In this document: in pieces, positions 41,057-50,574 of the stretch
Position numbering within the stretch: position 1 is the stretch's first letter
Layout of the letters: every line of letters starts with the position of its first letter
Source: Bacillota bacterium
GTDB taxonomy: Bacteria; Bacillota; Clostridia; Oscillospirales; Acutalibacteraceae
Length of the DNA: 64,000 nucleotides
Direction: 5' to 3'
Assembly: GCA_023418995.1 (NCBI GenBank)
Contig: JAEZYP010000020.1
Coordinates: 54,895 to 118,894, forward strand
Program-made: the position numbers and the translations under genes
The notes under the pieces: generated by a model
Told to the model about the DNA's origin: nothing
Database searches by the model: none
What the model saw: only the letters and a program-made list of their open reading frames with translations

Positions 41057-43060
41057 ATGCAAGCGGTAAAATTGCCGGAGGACGGAAACCTGCCTCTTTA
41101 TTTATTTCACCAGGGAACAAATACAAAGGCTTATGAATACATGGGCTTACATAAAATCGTTTTAAACAAAAAGGAATGCATGGTTTGCCGTGTGTGGGCT
41201 CCGAACGCAAAATCCGTTTCCGTAATCGGTGATTTTAACGAATGGAAGCCGGAAAAAAACAGAATGGAAAAAATCAGCGAGGGAGTTTGGGAGTGCTGTC
41301 TGCCGTTTGTTATGGAGCAATTCGATGCATATAAATTTTGTGTGACCGATCAAAAAGGAAATCAGACTTTCAAGAGCGATCCTTACGCCTTTCATTTTGA
41401 GACCCGCCCGGGCAGTGCCTCAAAATATTATGATTTGGGCGGTTACCAATGGGGGGATTCCGACTGGCAGAAGCAGAAGGCAGCCAAGCCCCACTACAGC
41501 CAGCCGGTAAATATTTATGAGGTTCATATGGGGTCGTGGCGCAGGTTTGAGGACGGAAACACCTTTTCCTACGATAAGCTTGCCGACGAGCTGGTACCCT
41601 ACGTAAAAGAAATGGGATATACGCATATCGAACTGATGCCGATTACCGAATATCCGTACGACGGCTCCTGGGGCTATCAGGTAACCGGATATTTTGCTCC
41701 GACCTCTCGCTACGGAGAGCCAAAGCAGTTTATGAGCTTTGTGGATAAATGCCATAAAGCGGGAATCGGCGTTATTATGGACTGGGTTCCGGCTCATTTC
41801 CCAAAAGACGAGAGCGGGCTGGCTAAATTTGACGGAACACCTTGCTACGAATATGCCGACCCCAGAAAAGGCGAGCATAAAGACTGGGGTACTCTGGTAT
41901 TCGACTATGGCAGAAATGAAGTAATCAGCTTTTTAATTTCGAGCGCTGTTTTCTGGCTGGAAAATTATCATATTGACGGGATTCGCGCCGACGCGGTCGC
42001 TTCCATATTATATCTGGATTACAGCCGCAAGCCCGGAGAATGGGTGCCAAACAAAAATGGCGGCAATGAAAATCTGGAAGCGGTCGCATTTTTGCAAAAG
42101 CTCAATGAATCCGTATTTGCCCTCTTTCCGGAAGTTATGATGATTGCGGAGGAATCCACCTCATGGCCGCTGGTTTCCAAGCCGACGTTCTGCGGGGGGC
42201 TTGGGTTTAACTATAAATGGAACATGGGCTGGATGAATGATATGCTCCATTACATATCGCTTGACCCGATTTACCGCAAGTTTAACCATGATAATATTAC
42301 TTTTTCGTTTATGTACGCGTTTTCAGAGAACTTTGTCCTTCCGATTTCCCACGATGAGGTTGTTCACGGTAAATGTTCGCTCATGAATAAGATGCCCGGT
42401 ACGGACGAGCAGAAGTTTGCTTCGGTCAGGGCGTTTATGTGCTATATGATGGCGCACCCCGGGAAAAAGCTTATTTTTATGGGAACGGAATTCGGCCAGT
42501 TTATCGAGTGGAATTTTGAACAGGAGCTTGACTGGATGCTTCTGGACTATGAACAGCACCGACGCCAGCTTCAATTCTTTAAAGATTTGAACCGTTTTTA
42601 TTTGGAAAACCCACCTCTGTGGGAGGTAGACTTTACCTGGGAAGGCTTTTCCTGGATTTCTAATGACGACTACACGCAAAGCGTAATTGCGTTCCGAAGA
42701 ATTGATAAATCCGGCTTGGAGATTATAGCCATCTGTAATTTTTTGCCGGAGCAACGTAATTTTTATTCGATCGGCGTTCCTGTAGACGGAACCTATGAAG
42801 AAATTTTTACCTCCGACGATATCCGGTACGGAGGGAGCGGAATCCAAAACGGGACGAATATTGCTGCTCAGCCCAAGCCGATGCACGGCTGCGAGCAGTC
42901 CATTGAGCTTACGCTTCCGCCACTCTCGGTAATCTACCTCAGGTGCAGGCACCGCAGGGAGGTTGAATCCCCCACAGCGGAAATGAAAGCAGTTAAAAAC
43001 AGAACAACAGACAAACCGGCAAAATCAACAAAATATAAAAAGACAAACTTAAAAAAGTAA
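41057..43060 (+). CDS. glgB: 1,4-alpha-glucan branching enzyme
   Basis: A 667-residue GH13 enzyme creating alpha-1,6 branches in glycogen. A CBM48 domain (about residues 30-120, CRVWAPNAKSVSVIGDFNEW) precedes the barrel: region I DWVPAHFPKD, nucleophile Asp in HIDGIRADAVASILYLDYSR, acid Glu in MMIAEESTSW, and LPISHDEVVHGK. The barrel is followed by a beta domain and a lysine-rich tail of about 25 residues (KAVKNRTTDKPAKSTKYKK) not typical of the family. First gene of glgB-C-D-A; glgC begins 19 bases later. Confidence 0.95.
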   Translation: MQAVKLPEDGNLPLYLFHQGTNTKAYEYMGLHKIVLNKKECMVCRVWAPNAKSVSVIGDFNEWKPEKNRMEKISEGVWECCLPFVMEQFDAYKFCVTDQKGNQTFKSDPYAFHFETRPGSASKYYDLGGYQWGDSDWQKQKAAKPHYSQPVNIYEVHMGSWRRFEDGNTFSYDKLADELVPYVKEMGYTHIELMPITEYPYDGSWGYQVTGYFAPTSRYGEPKQFMSFVDKCHKAGIGVIMDWVPAHFPKDESGLAKFDGTPCYEYADPRKGEHKDWGTLVFDYGRNEVISFLISSAVFWLENYHIDGIRADAVASILYLDYSRKPGEWVPNKNGGNENLEAVAFLQKLNESVFALFPEVMMIAEESTSWPLVSKPTFCGGLGFNYKWNMGWMNDMLHYISLDPIYRKFNHDNITFSFMYAFSENFVLPISHDEVVHGKCSLMNKMPGTDEQKFASVRAFMCYMMAHPGKKLIFMGTEFGQFIEWNFEQELDWMLLDYEQHRRQLQFFKDLNRFYLENPPLWEVDFTWEGFSWISNDDYTQSVIAFRRIDKSGLEIIAICNFLPEQRNFYSIGVPVDGTYEEIFTSDDIRYGGSGIQNGTNIAAQPKPMHGCEQSIELTLPPLSVIYLRCRHRREVESPTAEMKAVKNRTTDKPAKSTKYKKTNLKK

Positions 43061-43079
43061 GCTCAAGGAGGGAATTGAT

Positions 43080-44303
43080 ATGCTGCCAAAGCAAGAAGTA
43101 GTCGCGATGCTGCTGGCCGGTGGCCAGGGAAGCAGACTTGGAGTACTTACAAAAAACCTGGCGAAACCAGCTGTTCCATATGGAGGAAAATACCGTATCA
43201 TCGATTTTCCGCTTTCAAACTGTGTAAATTCCGGTATTGAGACGGTCGGCGTACTGACCCAATACCAGCCGCTTGTGCTGAACGAATATATCGGAAGCGG
43301 GCAGCCATGGGATCTGGACAGCATGAACGCGGGGGTACGCGTGCTGCCGCCGTATCAGCGCAGCCGCAAATCCGATTGGTACAAGGGAACCGCAAATGCC
43401 ATTTATCAAAATATTCAGTATATCGAGCGCTATAATCCGGAATATGTTGTCGTCCTTTCGGGTGACCATATCTATAAAATGGATTATTCCAGAATGATTG
43501 CTTTTCATAAGGAAAAGGAGGCTGACTGCACGATCGCGGTAATCGAAGTGCCGGTTGAGGAGGCTTCCCGGTTCGGTATCCTGAATACCCGGGAGGACGG
43601 CTCGATTTACCAGTTCGATGAGAAGCCGAAGGTTCCGAAGAGCAACCAGGCTTCCATGGGTATTTATGTATTTACCTGGAGCAAGCTGCGCAAATATCTG
43701 GAGGAAGACGAGGCGAATCCGAAATCCTCCAACGATTTCGGCAAGGATGTTCTTCCCACTATGCTGGAAGCCGGAGAGCGCATGGTCGCATACAAATTTG
43801 AAGGCTATTGGAAGGATGTCGGAACAATCGACAGCCTGTGGGAATCCAATATGGATTTGCTCAACCCTAATATGCAGCTGGATTTGAGTGAAGAAACCTG
43901 GAAAATCTATTCCCGCAATCCCGTTATGCCGCCGCATTACATCGCCAAAGGCGCCAACGTGCAAAACTCCTTGGTGGCAGAGGGCTGTAATGTTTACGGT
44001 GAGATTGATTTTGCGGTGCTGTTTGCGGGTGTATATATTGCGCCCGGCGCAGTCGTTAAAGATTCTATCATTATGCCCGGCTCACGCATTGAGGAGAATG
44101 CGATTGTTCAGTATGCCATTGTCGCGGAGAACGCTGTAATCGGTAAGGGAGCCGTTGTCGGCGCAAGGCCGGAGGATATTGAAAACAAGGACGAATGGGG
44201 CGTGGCTGTGGTCGGCGCCGGCTGCGCGATTGCCCCCGGCGCGACTGTTCCGCCAAAGGCAATGGTGGATGCGGAAATGCTTGCAGAGGAGGCTTCTAAA
44301 TAA
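43080..44303 (+). CDS. glgC: glucose-1-phosphate adenylyltransferase, catalytic subunit
   Basis: A 407-residue enzyme making ADP-glucose. N-terminal nucleotidyltransferase domain: MLLAGGQGSRLGVLTKNLAKP with the pyrophosphorylase signature, YRIIDFPLSNCVNSGI, GDHIYKMDY and YWKDVGTIDSLWESN. The C-terminal left-handed beta-helix (about 295-400) has hexapeptide repeats (AVLFAGVYIAPGAVV). AAGGAGG precedes the ATG. It shares its stop with the glgD start (TAATG), so the two are coupled. Confidence 0.95.
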   Translation: MLPKQEVVAMLLAGGQGSRLGVLTKNLAKPAVPYGGKYRIIDFPLSNCVNSGIETVGVLTQYQPLVLNEYIGSGQPWDLDSMNAGVRVLPPYQRSRKSDWYKGTANAIYQNIQYIERYNPEYVVVLSGDHIYKMDYSRMIAFHKEKEADCTIAVIEVPVEEASRFGILNTREDGSIYQFDEKPKVPKSNQASMGIYVFTWSKLRKYLEEDEANPKSSNDFGKDVLPTMLEAGERMVAYKFEGYWKDVGTIDSLWESNMDLLNPNMQLDLSEETWKIYSRNPVMPPHYIAKGANVQNSLVAEGCNVYGEIDFAVLFAGVYIAPGAVVKDSIIMPGSRIEENAIVQYAIVAENAVIGKGAVVGARPEDIENKDEWGVAVVGAGCAIAPGATVPPKAMVDAEMLAEEASK

Positions 44304-45418
44304 TGCGCGGAAATAATGTGATGGGATTAATTTTTTCCAATGTTCACGATGAAAAAATTCGCGAACTCACAGAGCGGCGAACCATGGGTTCGGTGCCGTT
44401 TGGTGGGCGCTACCGCTTAATCGACTTTCCACTTTCCAATATGGTAAACTCGGGGATTAACAAAGTCGGCATCATCACCAAAAGCAATTATCAGTCCTTA
44501 ATGGATCACCTTGGCTCCGGCAAGGCGTGGGATTTATCGCGCAAGCGGGAAGGGCTGTTCATGCTCCCGCCCTTCGGGAATACCTCATCGGTTAATAACA
44601 GCCGTATTGAATCCCTCGCTTCCATCAATATTTTTCTGAAGAACTCCAAAGAGGAATTTGTGCTCCTCAGCGACAGCGATACCATCTGCAACATCGATTA
44701 TACCGACGTTCTTTCTTTCCATGTAAAGCATAAGGCGGATATCACGGTAATCTACCGATTTGGAAAGCTGCCGGATAAAATTTGCGACCCCTCGGTCTTT
44801 ACCATTGATCCGGACGGTCGTGTGCGCGATATGCTGGTGAATCCCAATACGGACAGCGAATGCAATTTCGGTATGTGTATGCTGCTGATTAAACGCGAAT
44901 TGCTGATGGAAATGGTGGCCGACTGCGTCAGCCGCAATCTCTATAACTTCAAGAGGGACTTTTTACAGAGGAATATTTCGAATTACTCGGTGTATGCGTA
45001 CGAGTTTAAGGGGTATGCCCAAGCTATATGCTCCATGAATTCTTATTTTGATGCAAATATGTCTTTGATGTTGCCCACCGTTCGTTCCCAGCTTTTCCAT
45101 CCGGACAGACCGATTTACACCAAGGTTCGGGATGATATGCCGGCTCGTTACGGTCTTGGTTCAAGCGCCTCCAACTCGCTTATCGCGGACGGCTGCGTAA
45201 TTGAGGGCAAGGTGGAAAACTGTGTCCTGTTCCGCGGAGTTCACATTGGCAAGGGGACAAAGGTAGAAAACTGCGTAATTATGCAGGACAGTGTTGTCGG
45301 ACCGAATTGCAAGCTGAATTATGTAATTATTGATAAGGATGTTGCGATCAAAAATGACCGTTCACTGCTCGGATTCCAGTCCTATCCGGTATTTATCAGC
45401 AAGGGCAGCATTGTCTGA
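44303..45418 (+). CDS. glgD: GlgD-type regulatory paralogue of glucose-1-phosphate adenylyltransferase
   Basis: A 371-residue GlgC homologue with the fold and beta-helix tail but a degenerate N-terminal motif: the GGxGxRL loop is replaced by LIFSNVHDEKIRELTERRTM, although YRLIDFPLSNMVNSGI is kept. In Bacillota GlgD forms a heterotetramer with GlgC and changes its activity and regulation. Translation starts one base into the glgC stop codon. Its own catalysis is unlikely. Confidence 0.92.
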   Translation: MRGNNVMGLIFSNVHDEKIRELTERRTMGSVPFGGRYRLIDFPLSNMVNSGINKVGIITKSNYQSLMDHLGSGKAWDLSRKREGLFMLPPFGNTSSVNNSRIESLASINIFLKNSKEEFVLLSDSDTICNIDYTDVLSFHVKHKADITVIYRFGKLPDKICDPSVFTIDPDGRVRDMLVNPNTDSECNFGMCMLLIKRELLMEMVADCVSRNLYNFKRDFLQRNISNYSVYAYEFKGYAQAICSMNSYFDANMSLMLPTVRSQLFHPDRPIYTKVRDDMPARYGLGSSASNSLIADGCVIEGKVENCVLFRGVHIGKGTKVENCVIMQDSVVGPNCKLNYVIIDKDVAIKNDRSLLGFQSYPVFISKGSIV

Positions 45419-45462
45419 CCCATTTAAGATAAGATTTAAGAAGTACAAAAGGGGGTTAAAAA

Positions 45463-46890
45463 ATGAAAGTTTTATACTGCACAAGCGAAGCGAGACCTTT
45501 TGCCGCCACAGGGGGACTTGCAGATGTGGCAGGCTCGCTGCCGCAGGCGCTGCGCCTTAGGCTGATCGGCTGCCGTGTGGTGATGCCGCTTTATGAGGAA
45601 ATACCGCAGGAGCTGCGGGATAATATGAAATTTGTTACCAGCCTTTCCGTTCCGGTTGCGTGGCGTCGCCAATACTGCGGTGTTTTTGAGGCGCACGTGG
45701 GTGGTGTGATTTATTACCTGATTGACAATCAATACTATTTTAAGCGCAGCGGATTATACGGTCACTATGATGACGCGGAGCGCTTTGCGTTTTTATCGCG
45801 TGCTGCTCTGGAAATGCTCCCTTATATTGATTTCAAGCCTGATGTTATTCACTGCAACGACTGGCAGACGGCGCTTGTGCCGATTTATTTCAGTATTTTC
45901 TATGCAAATAACGATTGGTACAAGGGAATTAAAACCGTGCTTACCATACATAACATACAGTATCAGGGCAAGTACGGCAGAGAGCTCGTTCAGGATGTTC
46001 TGGGCATTCCGCAGTCCGATATTTCCGTCATTGAATATGATGACTGCATTAACCTGCTTAAGGGTGCGATCGAAACGGCAAACCGTGTTACAACGGTTAG
46101 CCCAACTTACGCGCAGGAGATTCTCGACCCATGGTTTTCGCACAATCTTGACGGCATTTTAAAGGAACGTCAGTGGAAGCTTTCCGGTATTCTAAACGGT
46201 ATCGACACCGTCAGCTACGACCCGCAGACAGACCCGGATTTGTACGAGCACTATTGCGCGGAGGATCTGTCCGGTAAAACGAAGAACAAGCTGTGCCTGC
46301 AGGAAAGGCTTGGTCTGAATCAGGATGCGGAGGCTCCGCTGATTGGCATGGTGACCAGAATGGTATCCCATAAGGGTCTTGATCTAGTGAAGGAGTCCCT
46401 TGATCAGATCATGCGCGAGAAAAATGCACAGTTTGTTATTCTCGGCTCCGGGGATTGGGAATATGAAACCTTCTTTAAGGAGATGCAGAGTAAATATCCG
46501 GGAAAGCTGTGTGCCTGCTTCGGTTTTGTACCGGAGCTTTCGCGCAAGATATATGCGGCTTCCGATATATTCCTTATGCCGAGCAAGAGTGAGCCGTGCG
46601 GATTGTCTCAGATGATCGCGCTTCGTTACGGTGCGGTTCCGGTTATCCGAGAAACCGGCGGGCTGAAGGATTCCATTCATGACAGCGGCGACGGGGAAGG
46701 CAACGGATTTACCTTCATGAACTACAGCGGCGAAGATATGATCAACGCGGTCTACCGTGCGCTCGAGGGCTACGACAATCCGGAGGGATGGAAAATCCTT
46801 GCGCAGCGCGCAATGAAGTGCGACTTTAGCTGGGGACGTTCCGCGAACGAGTATATTCGCCTGTATCGAGAGTTGATTAAGAGCGAATAA
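45463..46890 (+). CDS. glgA: glycogen synthase (ADP-glucose)
   Basis: A 475-residue GT5 enzyme extending alpha-1,4 chains. ADP-glucose-binding start MKVLYCTSEARPFAATGGLADV (KxGGL-like, here TGGL), then DVIHCNDWQTALVP, LTIHNIQYQGKY and the C-terminal donor site PSKSEPCGLSQMIALRYGAVP with RETGGLKD. Length is the family norm. Last gene of the operon; a hairpin terminator follows within 20 bases. Confidence 0.95.
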   Translation: MKVLYCTSEARPFAATGGLADVAGSLPQALRLRLIGCRVVMPLYEEIPQELRDNMKFVTSLSVPVAWRRQYCGVFEAHVGGVIYYLIDNQYYFKRSGLYGHYDDAERFAFLSRAALEMLPYIDFKPDVIHCNDWQTALVPIYFSIFYANNDWYKGIKTVLTIHNIQYQGKYGRELVQDVLGIPQSDISVIEYDDCINLLKGAIETANRVTTVSPTYAQEILDPWFSHNLDGILKERQWKLSGILNGIDTVSYDPQTDPDLYEHYCAEDLSGKTKNKLCLQERLGLNQDAEAPLIGMVTRMVSHKGLDLVKESLDQIMREKNAQFVILGSGDWEYETFFKEMQSKYPGKLCACFGFVPELSRKIYAASDIFLMPSKSEPCGLSQMIALRYGAVPVIRETGGLKDSIHDSGDGEGNGFTFMNYSGEDMINAVYRALEGYDNPEGWKILAQRAMKCDFSWGRSANEYIRLYRELIKSE

Positions 46891-46908
46891 ACAATGGATA
46901 AAGAATTA

Positions 46909-46930
46909 GCCTGCCGTGAAAGCGGCAGGC
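46909..46930 (+). terminator. terminator of the glycogen operon
   Basis: gcctgccg-tgaaag-cggcaggc followed by tgttttc, directly after glgA. Confidence 0.8.
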
Positions 46931-47036
46931 TGTTTTCACCGGATGGCTTTGATTTTTAGTCCAGAAGAATAATGCCAGAAACTCTGGTTAAAACAAACTA
47001 TAATTGAAAGCAGATCGGAAGAAAGGAAAAACAAAT

Positions 47037-47444
47037 ATGGATTTAACGGAAAAAGAGGAAGAGCTGCTGCGGGATATCCGCAATGAGGAACGCTACCCGA
47101 TTGTGAGGCTGGAGCTGCATAATTCCGAACAAAAGGAACTGGTGAGCATCGCGCTGAATTATGTCAGGATCACAGACCCACAGGACTCGATGGAACTGGT
47201 GAAGCAACGCGGGGAAACGCTGAAGAGCCTGATGGAACGGGGCTTGGTTTTTATCGACTATACCGTGCGCATTTGGGTTTCAGGTGATTATGACGTTTAT
47301 TATAAGAGCAGGATTTATGAGCTGCTCTGCCATACGGTCATGGAGGGTGCAAAACAACCGGGTGCCGTGTTCAACCTTCCCTATATGAGGAAGGGCTACG
47401 CTCAGTTAACCTTTCAGGGACTCAAGCTTGCCTCATCCTTATAA
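47037..47444 (+). CDS. conserved-looking small soluble protein, function unknown
   Basis: A 135-residue protein beginning MDLTEKEEELLRDIRNEERY. It is charged, mixed alpha/beta, with no signal peptide, membrane helix or cysteine-rich motif, and its centre (SLMERGLVFIDYTVRIWVSG) looks like a small winged or SH3-like core. I do not recognise the family. ATG 47037 follows AAAGGA; the in-frame ATG at 47004 lacks a site. It lies alone between two terminators. Confidence 0.6.
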   Translation: MDLTEKEEELLRDIRNEERYPIVRLELHNSEQKELVSIALNYVRITDPQDSMELVKQRGETLKSLMERGLVFIDYTVRIWVSGDYDVYYKSRIYELLCHTVMEGAKQPGAVFNLPYMRKGYAQLTFQGLKLASSL

Positions 47445-47482
47445 AAAAACCGGCTGCCGAATATCGGTGAGCCGGTTTTTTA
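47444..47482. terminator. bidirectional terminator
   Basis: aaaaaaccggct / agccggtttttt with an inner ccga...tcgg, T runs on both strands. It sits between the convergent small gene and the CPBP protease gene. Confidence 0.85.
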
Positions 47483-47517
47483 TTTCGTTTCATCATCGGC
47501 AAAGCCGTGGATGAATT

Positions 47518-48312
47518 TTATACGGCTTTCGTCACGCTTTTTTCAGCTTTTGCCTTTCTGTCAACAAGAATACAGATAACAGCGGCCGCGACCGTAAGGG
47601 AAAGATACATGAGAATCATTTTCAAATCAGGAGATTTGGCAAACATGTTGCTCATTACATTGCTCCATGCGTGCAAAAGCGTGCAGGCAAATACGCTGTG
47701 GGTCAGTTTATAGAGCGCTACCAGAAGGAAACTGAGGAAAATGCAGAAGCATAGAAACAGGAAGAAATTTGTTGAAGACTGCGATGCGTCTTTAATGAGC
47801 CAAAGCGGAAGATGCCAGACGGCCCAAATGACGCCCATCAGGAGGGTCGCCACAGGGAACGGGAGCTTTTCTTCCAGGCTCGGCTGCAAGAATCCACGCC
47901 AGCCGGGTTCTTCCATGCCGCCTCCGATGATCATAAGCGGAATCAATAAAATAAAATTGTACCAGGGCTGCCCCAGGTATTCATTACTCAGTACATTAAC
48001 AATGAGCATGGCAAAATAAAAAGCAAGTGTAATCAATATAGTTTTATAAAAGCTGTCTGTTTTAAAGTAAAGCTTAAAAAATTCTTTTATTCCGCTGATC
48101 TGCTTATGCCTTTTTAAAACGATATAGATCGCATAGGACGGAGCAAACCCCGCACCGAAGCCGATAATCGCATAGGTGAGATAAAACCCTGTGCTTCCGG
48201 TCAGGATTCCTAATAGATCTCCCAATACAATAAGAAATTCAGAGACCCACGCAATTAAAAACGCAAAGAATAAATATTCTCCAACGGGCTTTTTATCACA
48301 TTGAATCCACAT
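47518..48312 (-). CDS. CPBP/CAAX-type intramembrane metalloprotease
   Basis: A 264-residue membrane protein with about seven helices. Motif 1 GGGMEEPGWRGFLQP (EExxxR), motif 2 WAVWHLPLW and motif 3 LLHAWSNVMSN are the ABI/CPBP family sites that carry the metal ligands. Substrates in bacteria are mostly unknown; some members process or give immunity to bacteriocins. Its start is 43 bases downstream of the DUF4097 gene on the same strand, so it may be the last gene of the PadR-led operon. Confidence 0.85.
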   Translation of the reverse strand: MWIQCDKKPVGEYLFFAFLIAWVSEFLIVLGDLLGILTGSTGFYLTYAIIGFGAGFAPSYAIYIVLKRHKQISGIKEFFKLYFKTDSFYKTILITLAFYFAMLIVNVLSNEYLGQPWYNFILLIPLMIIGGGMEEPGWRGFLQPSLEEKLPFPVATLLMGVIWAVWHLPLWLIKDASQSSTNFFLFLCFCIFLSFLLVALYKLTHSVFACTLLHAWSNVMSNMFAKSPDLKMILMYLSLTVAAAVICILVDRKAKAEKSVTKAV

Positions 48313-48354
48313 TTTTTTCCTCCAAAATTATAGTATAGATAATATTTTTGTCAT

Positions 48355-49491
48355 TTACTGACTCTGGAAATCGAGTTTAACCGCACCGCTGTCTGTGGTT
48401 GCTTCCAAGGTGTTTTCGGCGCTGCCGGTTTGTGTTATATTTCCCACTTTGGAACCATTGACGGTTACTTCGCCCAGAACGGAGGAAGCCTTGAATTTAT
48501 ACTGATCCTGCGGAAGAGTGGTACGCACGGAGACGCTTCCCAAATTGGAGTGTATGATGTTGATTCCTTTCAATGTACCCTGCAAGTCAACCTCTCCGCT
48601 GGAGCATTTTATGTCTACTCCGTTAGAATTGAGCTGCTGAGCCTTTATGCTTCCCAGCGAGCTGTTTGCCTCCAAATTGCCAACCGTGCAGCCGCTTATT
48701 TTCAGCGAACCGCTGCTCAAATCGCTTTTCAACTGTGATGTGTTCACACCGTCCAAAGTAACGCTGCCGAGATTGTCGTTTATCTCAATGGAATTTCCCG
48801 TGCAGTTCTTCATCGATACATCACCGCTGGAAGCATGGATGGTCGTTTTTTCAGAGCCGGAAACCGTGACGTTTTCAAAATTACAGCTTCCTAGATTATT
48901 TCGGTATTTCAGCGTGTCTGTTTTTACATTGATCAGGTCACTTTTGCCGCTGCTTAGCTTTAAATCAGTTTTGCCGCAGGCTGCGTCTGTTAATTTTAAA
49001 GCTCCGCAGGATAAATCAATATTAGTGGCGGCTGAGTTAAGATTCGCCGCGGTAAAATCACCCAGCTGGTTCTTTATCTTAAGATTCTTCATTTGCGTAT
49101 CCTTGGGCAGATAGATTTTGACGCTGTCGTTATTGCTTTGAAGGAAGCCTATTTGCACCTGAATCAGCTGGATGCTTTTATCCGTTACGGTCAGGGTCCC
49201 GTTTTCACTGGTGCAGGCAAAGCGATCGGGATCCCCGTGGTAGTTGATGACGATTCCGTAGTGATCGGATGGAATTAATTCGATGTTTCCGTCTTGGATG
49301 CTCAAATCGATTGATTCAAACGCGGAAAGGTTCTCCTTCTTTATTTCTTGCGGAACGCCTTTGCTAGTGCTTGTGCCGTTGAGCCCGAAGGTCGTACTCA
49401 GGGTTGCGCCGGTAAAATACCCAATGGCGGCCAATATCATTCCGCCGGCAATTACGCAGGCGCAGATTTGAAGTAATCTTTTTTGATTCAT
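48355..49491 (-). CDS. DUF4097-family membrane-anchored beta-repeat protein
   Basis: A 378-residue protein with an N-terminal anchor (LLQICACVIAGGMILAAIGYF) and an extracytoplasmic beta-solenoid built of repeats such as LKSDLSSGSLKISGCTV and LEANSSLGSIKAQQLN. This is the DUF4097/LiaG-like architecture, often encoded next to a PadR regulator and a DUF1700 protein. It overlaps the upstream gene by four bases (ATGA). Molecular function is not established; an envelope-stress role is inferred from the family. Confidence 0.85.
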   Translation of the reverse strand: MNQKRLLQICACVIAGGMILAAIGYFTGATLSTTFGLNGTSTSKGVPQEIKKENLSAFESIDLSIQDGNIELIPSDHYGIVINYHGDPDRFACTSENGTLTVTDKSIQLIQVQIGFLQSNNDSVKIYLPKDTQMKNLKIKNQLGDFTAANLNSAATNIDLSCGALKLTDAACGKTDLKLSSGKSDLINVKTDTLKYRNNLGSCNFENVTVSGSEKTTIHASSGDVSMKNCTGNSIEINDNLGSVTLDGVNTSQLKSDLSSGSLKISGCTVGNLEANSSLGSIKAQQLNSNGVDIKCSSGEVDLQGTLKGINIIHSNLGSVSVRTTLPQDQYKFKASSVLGEVTVNGSKVGNITQTGSAENTLEATTDSGAVKLDFQSQ

Positions 49492-50069
49492 GATAATTTC
49501 CTCCCGGGAATGTATCTGCTGATTAGTGTGGCGATTTTACGAAACGCGCTTTTGCTGAGCCAGACGATAAAGGGGCAGATTCCAACCCCAATTCCGGCAA
49601 GAACAAGACCACATCCGATATTGAAGAGGAAAGTGGAAAAGCTTGAGGTGACAACTCCTATGCCAGAGGCAATGGCAATCAGTCCGCTGCCTGCAAAGGA
49701 AAAAGCTACAATTCCCATGGAGGCGATCAATACGATCACGACAAGAGCAAGCGCGATTACAAGCACAACAAGGGCGGCTGCCAGCGGTATGGCAATGGGA
49801 GAGGCAAGAATAGCGAGCACGGCTACCCACACCGTAGACAATCCCCTTTTATTAGATTGATTTGCTACAATCTGCTTCATTTCATATTCCGCCTTTAACC
49901 GGGAAGCGACCTTTGCAGGGGAACCCCAGGATTCAATTGCTGCCGCTTCGTTTTCCGGGCCGGCATCCTCCAGGTATTCCCGGTAATATTCCAGCGCGCT
50001 GTCTGTTTCTTCGGCAGGCAGGTTCCTCAACTCTTGCCGCAGCTGAAACAAAAAATCCTCTTTGTTCAT
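49488..50069 (-). CDS. DUF1700-family membrane protein
   Basis: A 193-residue protein. The N-terminal helical domain (MNKEDFLFQLRQELRNLPAE, then DALEYYREYLEDAG-like helices and WGSPAKVASRLKAEY) is the DUF1700 signature; four hydrophobic helices follow between about 68 and 175. It overlaps both neighbours by ATGA, placing it firmly in one operon with padR and DUF4097. Its N-terminal domain resembles the one fused to the FtsW-like protein at 62464. Confidence 0.87.
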   Translation of the reverse strand: MNKEDFLFQLRQELRNLPAEETDSALEYYREYLEDAGPENEAAAIESWGSPAKVASRLKAEYEMKQIVANQSNKRGLSTVWVAVLAILASPIAIPLAAALVVLVIALALVVIVLIASMGIVAFSFAGSGLIAIASGIGVVTSSFSTFLFNIGCGLVLAGIGVGICPFIVWLSKSAFRKIATLISRYIPGRKLS

Positions 50070-50383
50070 TCTTCAATCCCTCCATGTAAGATGTTATCAA
50101 CCTTTTCCTTGTATTGCTGCCATTCGCGGGCATACTGAGTGAGCTTTTCTGTTCCCGGCTCCGTAATGGAGTAGTATCGGCGGTTGCGCCCCTGAAACGG
50201 CTGGTCGTAGGTTGACAGATAATTTTCTTTTTGCAGCCGCCGCAGTACAGGGTAAAGAGACGATTCGGATACGTCTATGATTTCTTTTACATTTTGCGTC
50301 AATACATATCCGTAGGTATCCTCTTTTTTCAGCACCGCAAGAACGCACGCGTCCAGCAGAGCCGAACCCAATTGGAACACCAT
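50066..50383 (-). CDS. PadR-family transcriptional repressor
   Basis: A 105-residue winged-helix protein: LGSALLDACVLAVLKKEDTYGYVLTQ start, recognition region DVSESSLYPVLRRLQKENYL, wing NRRYYSITEPG and a C-terminal dimerisation helix. ATG 50383 follows GAAGGTGATC; an earlier GTG overlaps that site. First gene of the operon. It most likely binds the palindrome in its own promoter at 50479-50507. Confidence 0.9.
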   Translation of the reverse strand: MVFQLGSALLDACVLAVLKKEDTYGYVLTQNVKEIIDVSESSLYPVLRRLQKENYLSTYDQPFQGRNRRYYSITEPGTEKLTQYAREWQQYKEKVDNILHGGIEE

Positions 50384-50478
50384 TTTGATCACCTTCTTCC
50401 ACTATTCGCAGTGATTTTTCTAGTTGTCCGGGTAAGCTGGATATACCGGCCCAGTAAATTCACTAAGCTTGTTAAAGC

Positions 50479-50507
50479 AATAATATTATATGACGTATAA
50501 TATTATT
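50479..50507 (-). promoter_or_regulatory. palindromic operator of the PadR operon
   Basis: AATAATATTATA and TATAATATTATT are perfect 12-base arms around a five-base centre, covering the spacer and -10 of the promoter. A dimeric PadR is the natural ligand; autoregulation is inferred. Confidence 0.7.
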
Positions 50508-50513
50508 TGTCAA
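50485..50513 (-). promoter_or_regulatory. consensus sigma-A promoter of the PadR operon
   Basis: On the minus strand TTGACA, a 17-base spacer and TATAAT, with no mismatch, overlapped by the palindrome. Confidence 0.8.
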
Positions 50514-50574
50514 TAATTATTCTATAGTATATTTTTAAGTAATATTAATCTTTTGCAATAAGGAGTCAGGGAAA

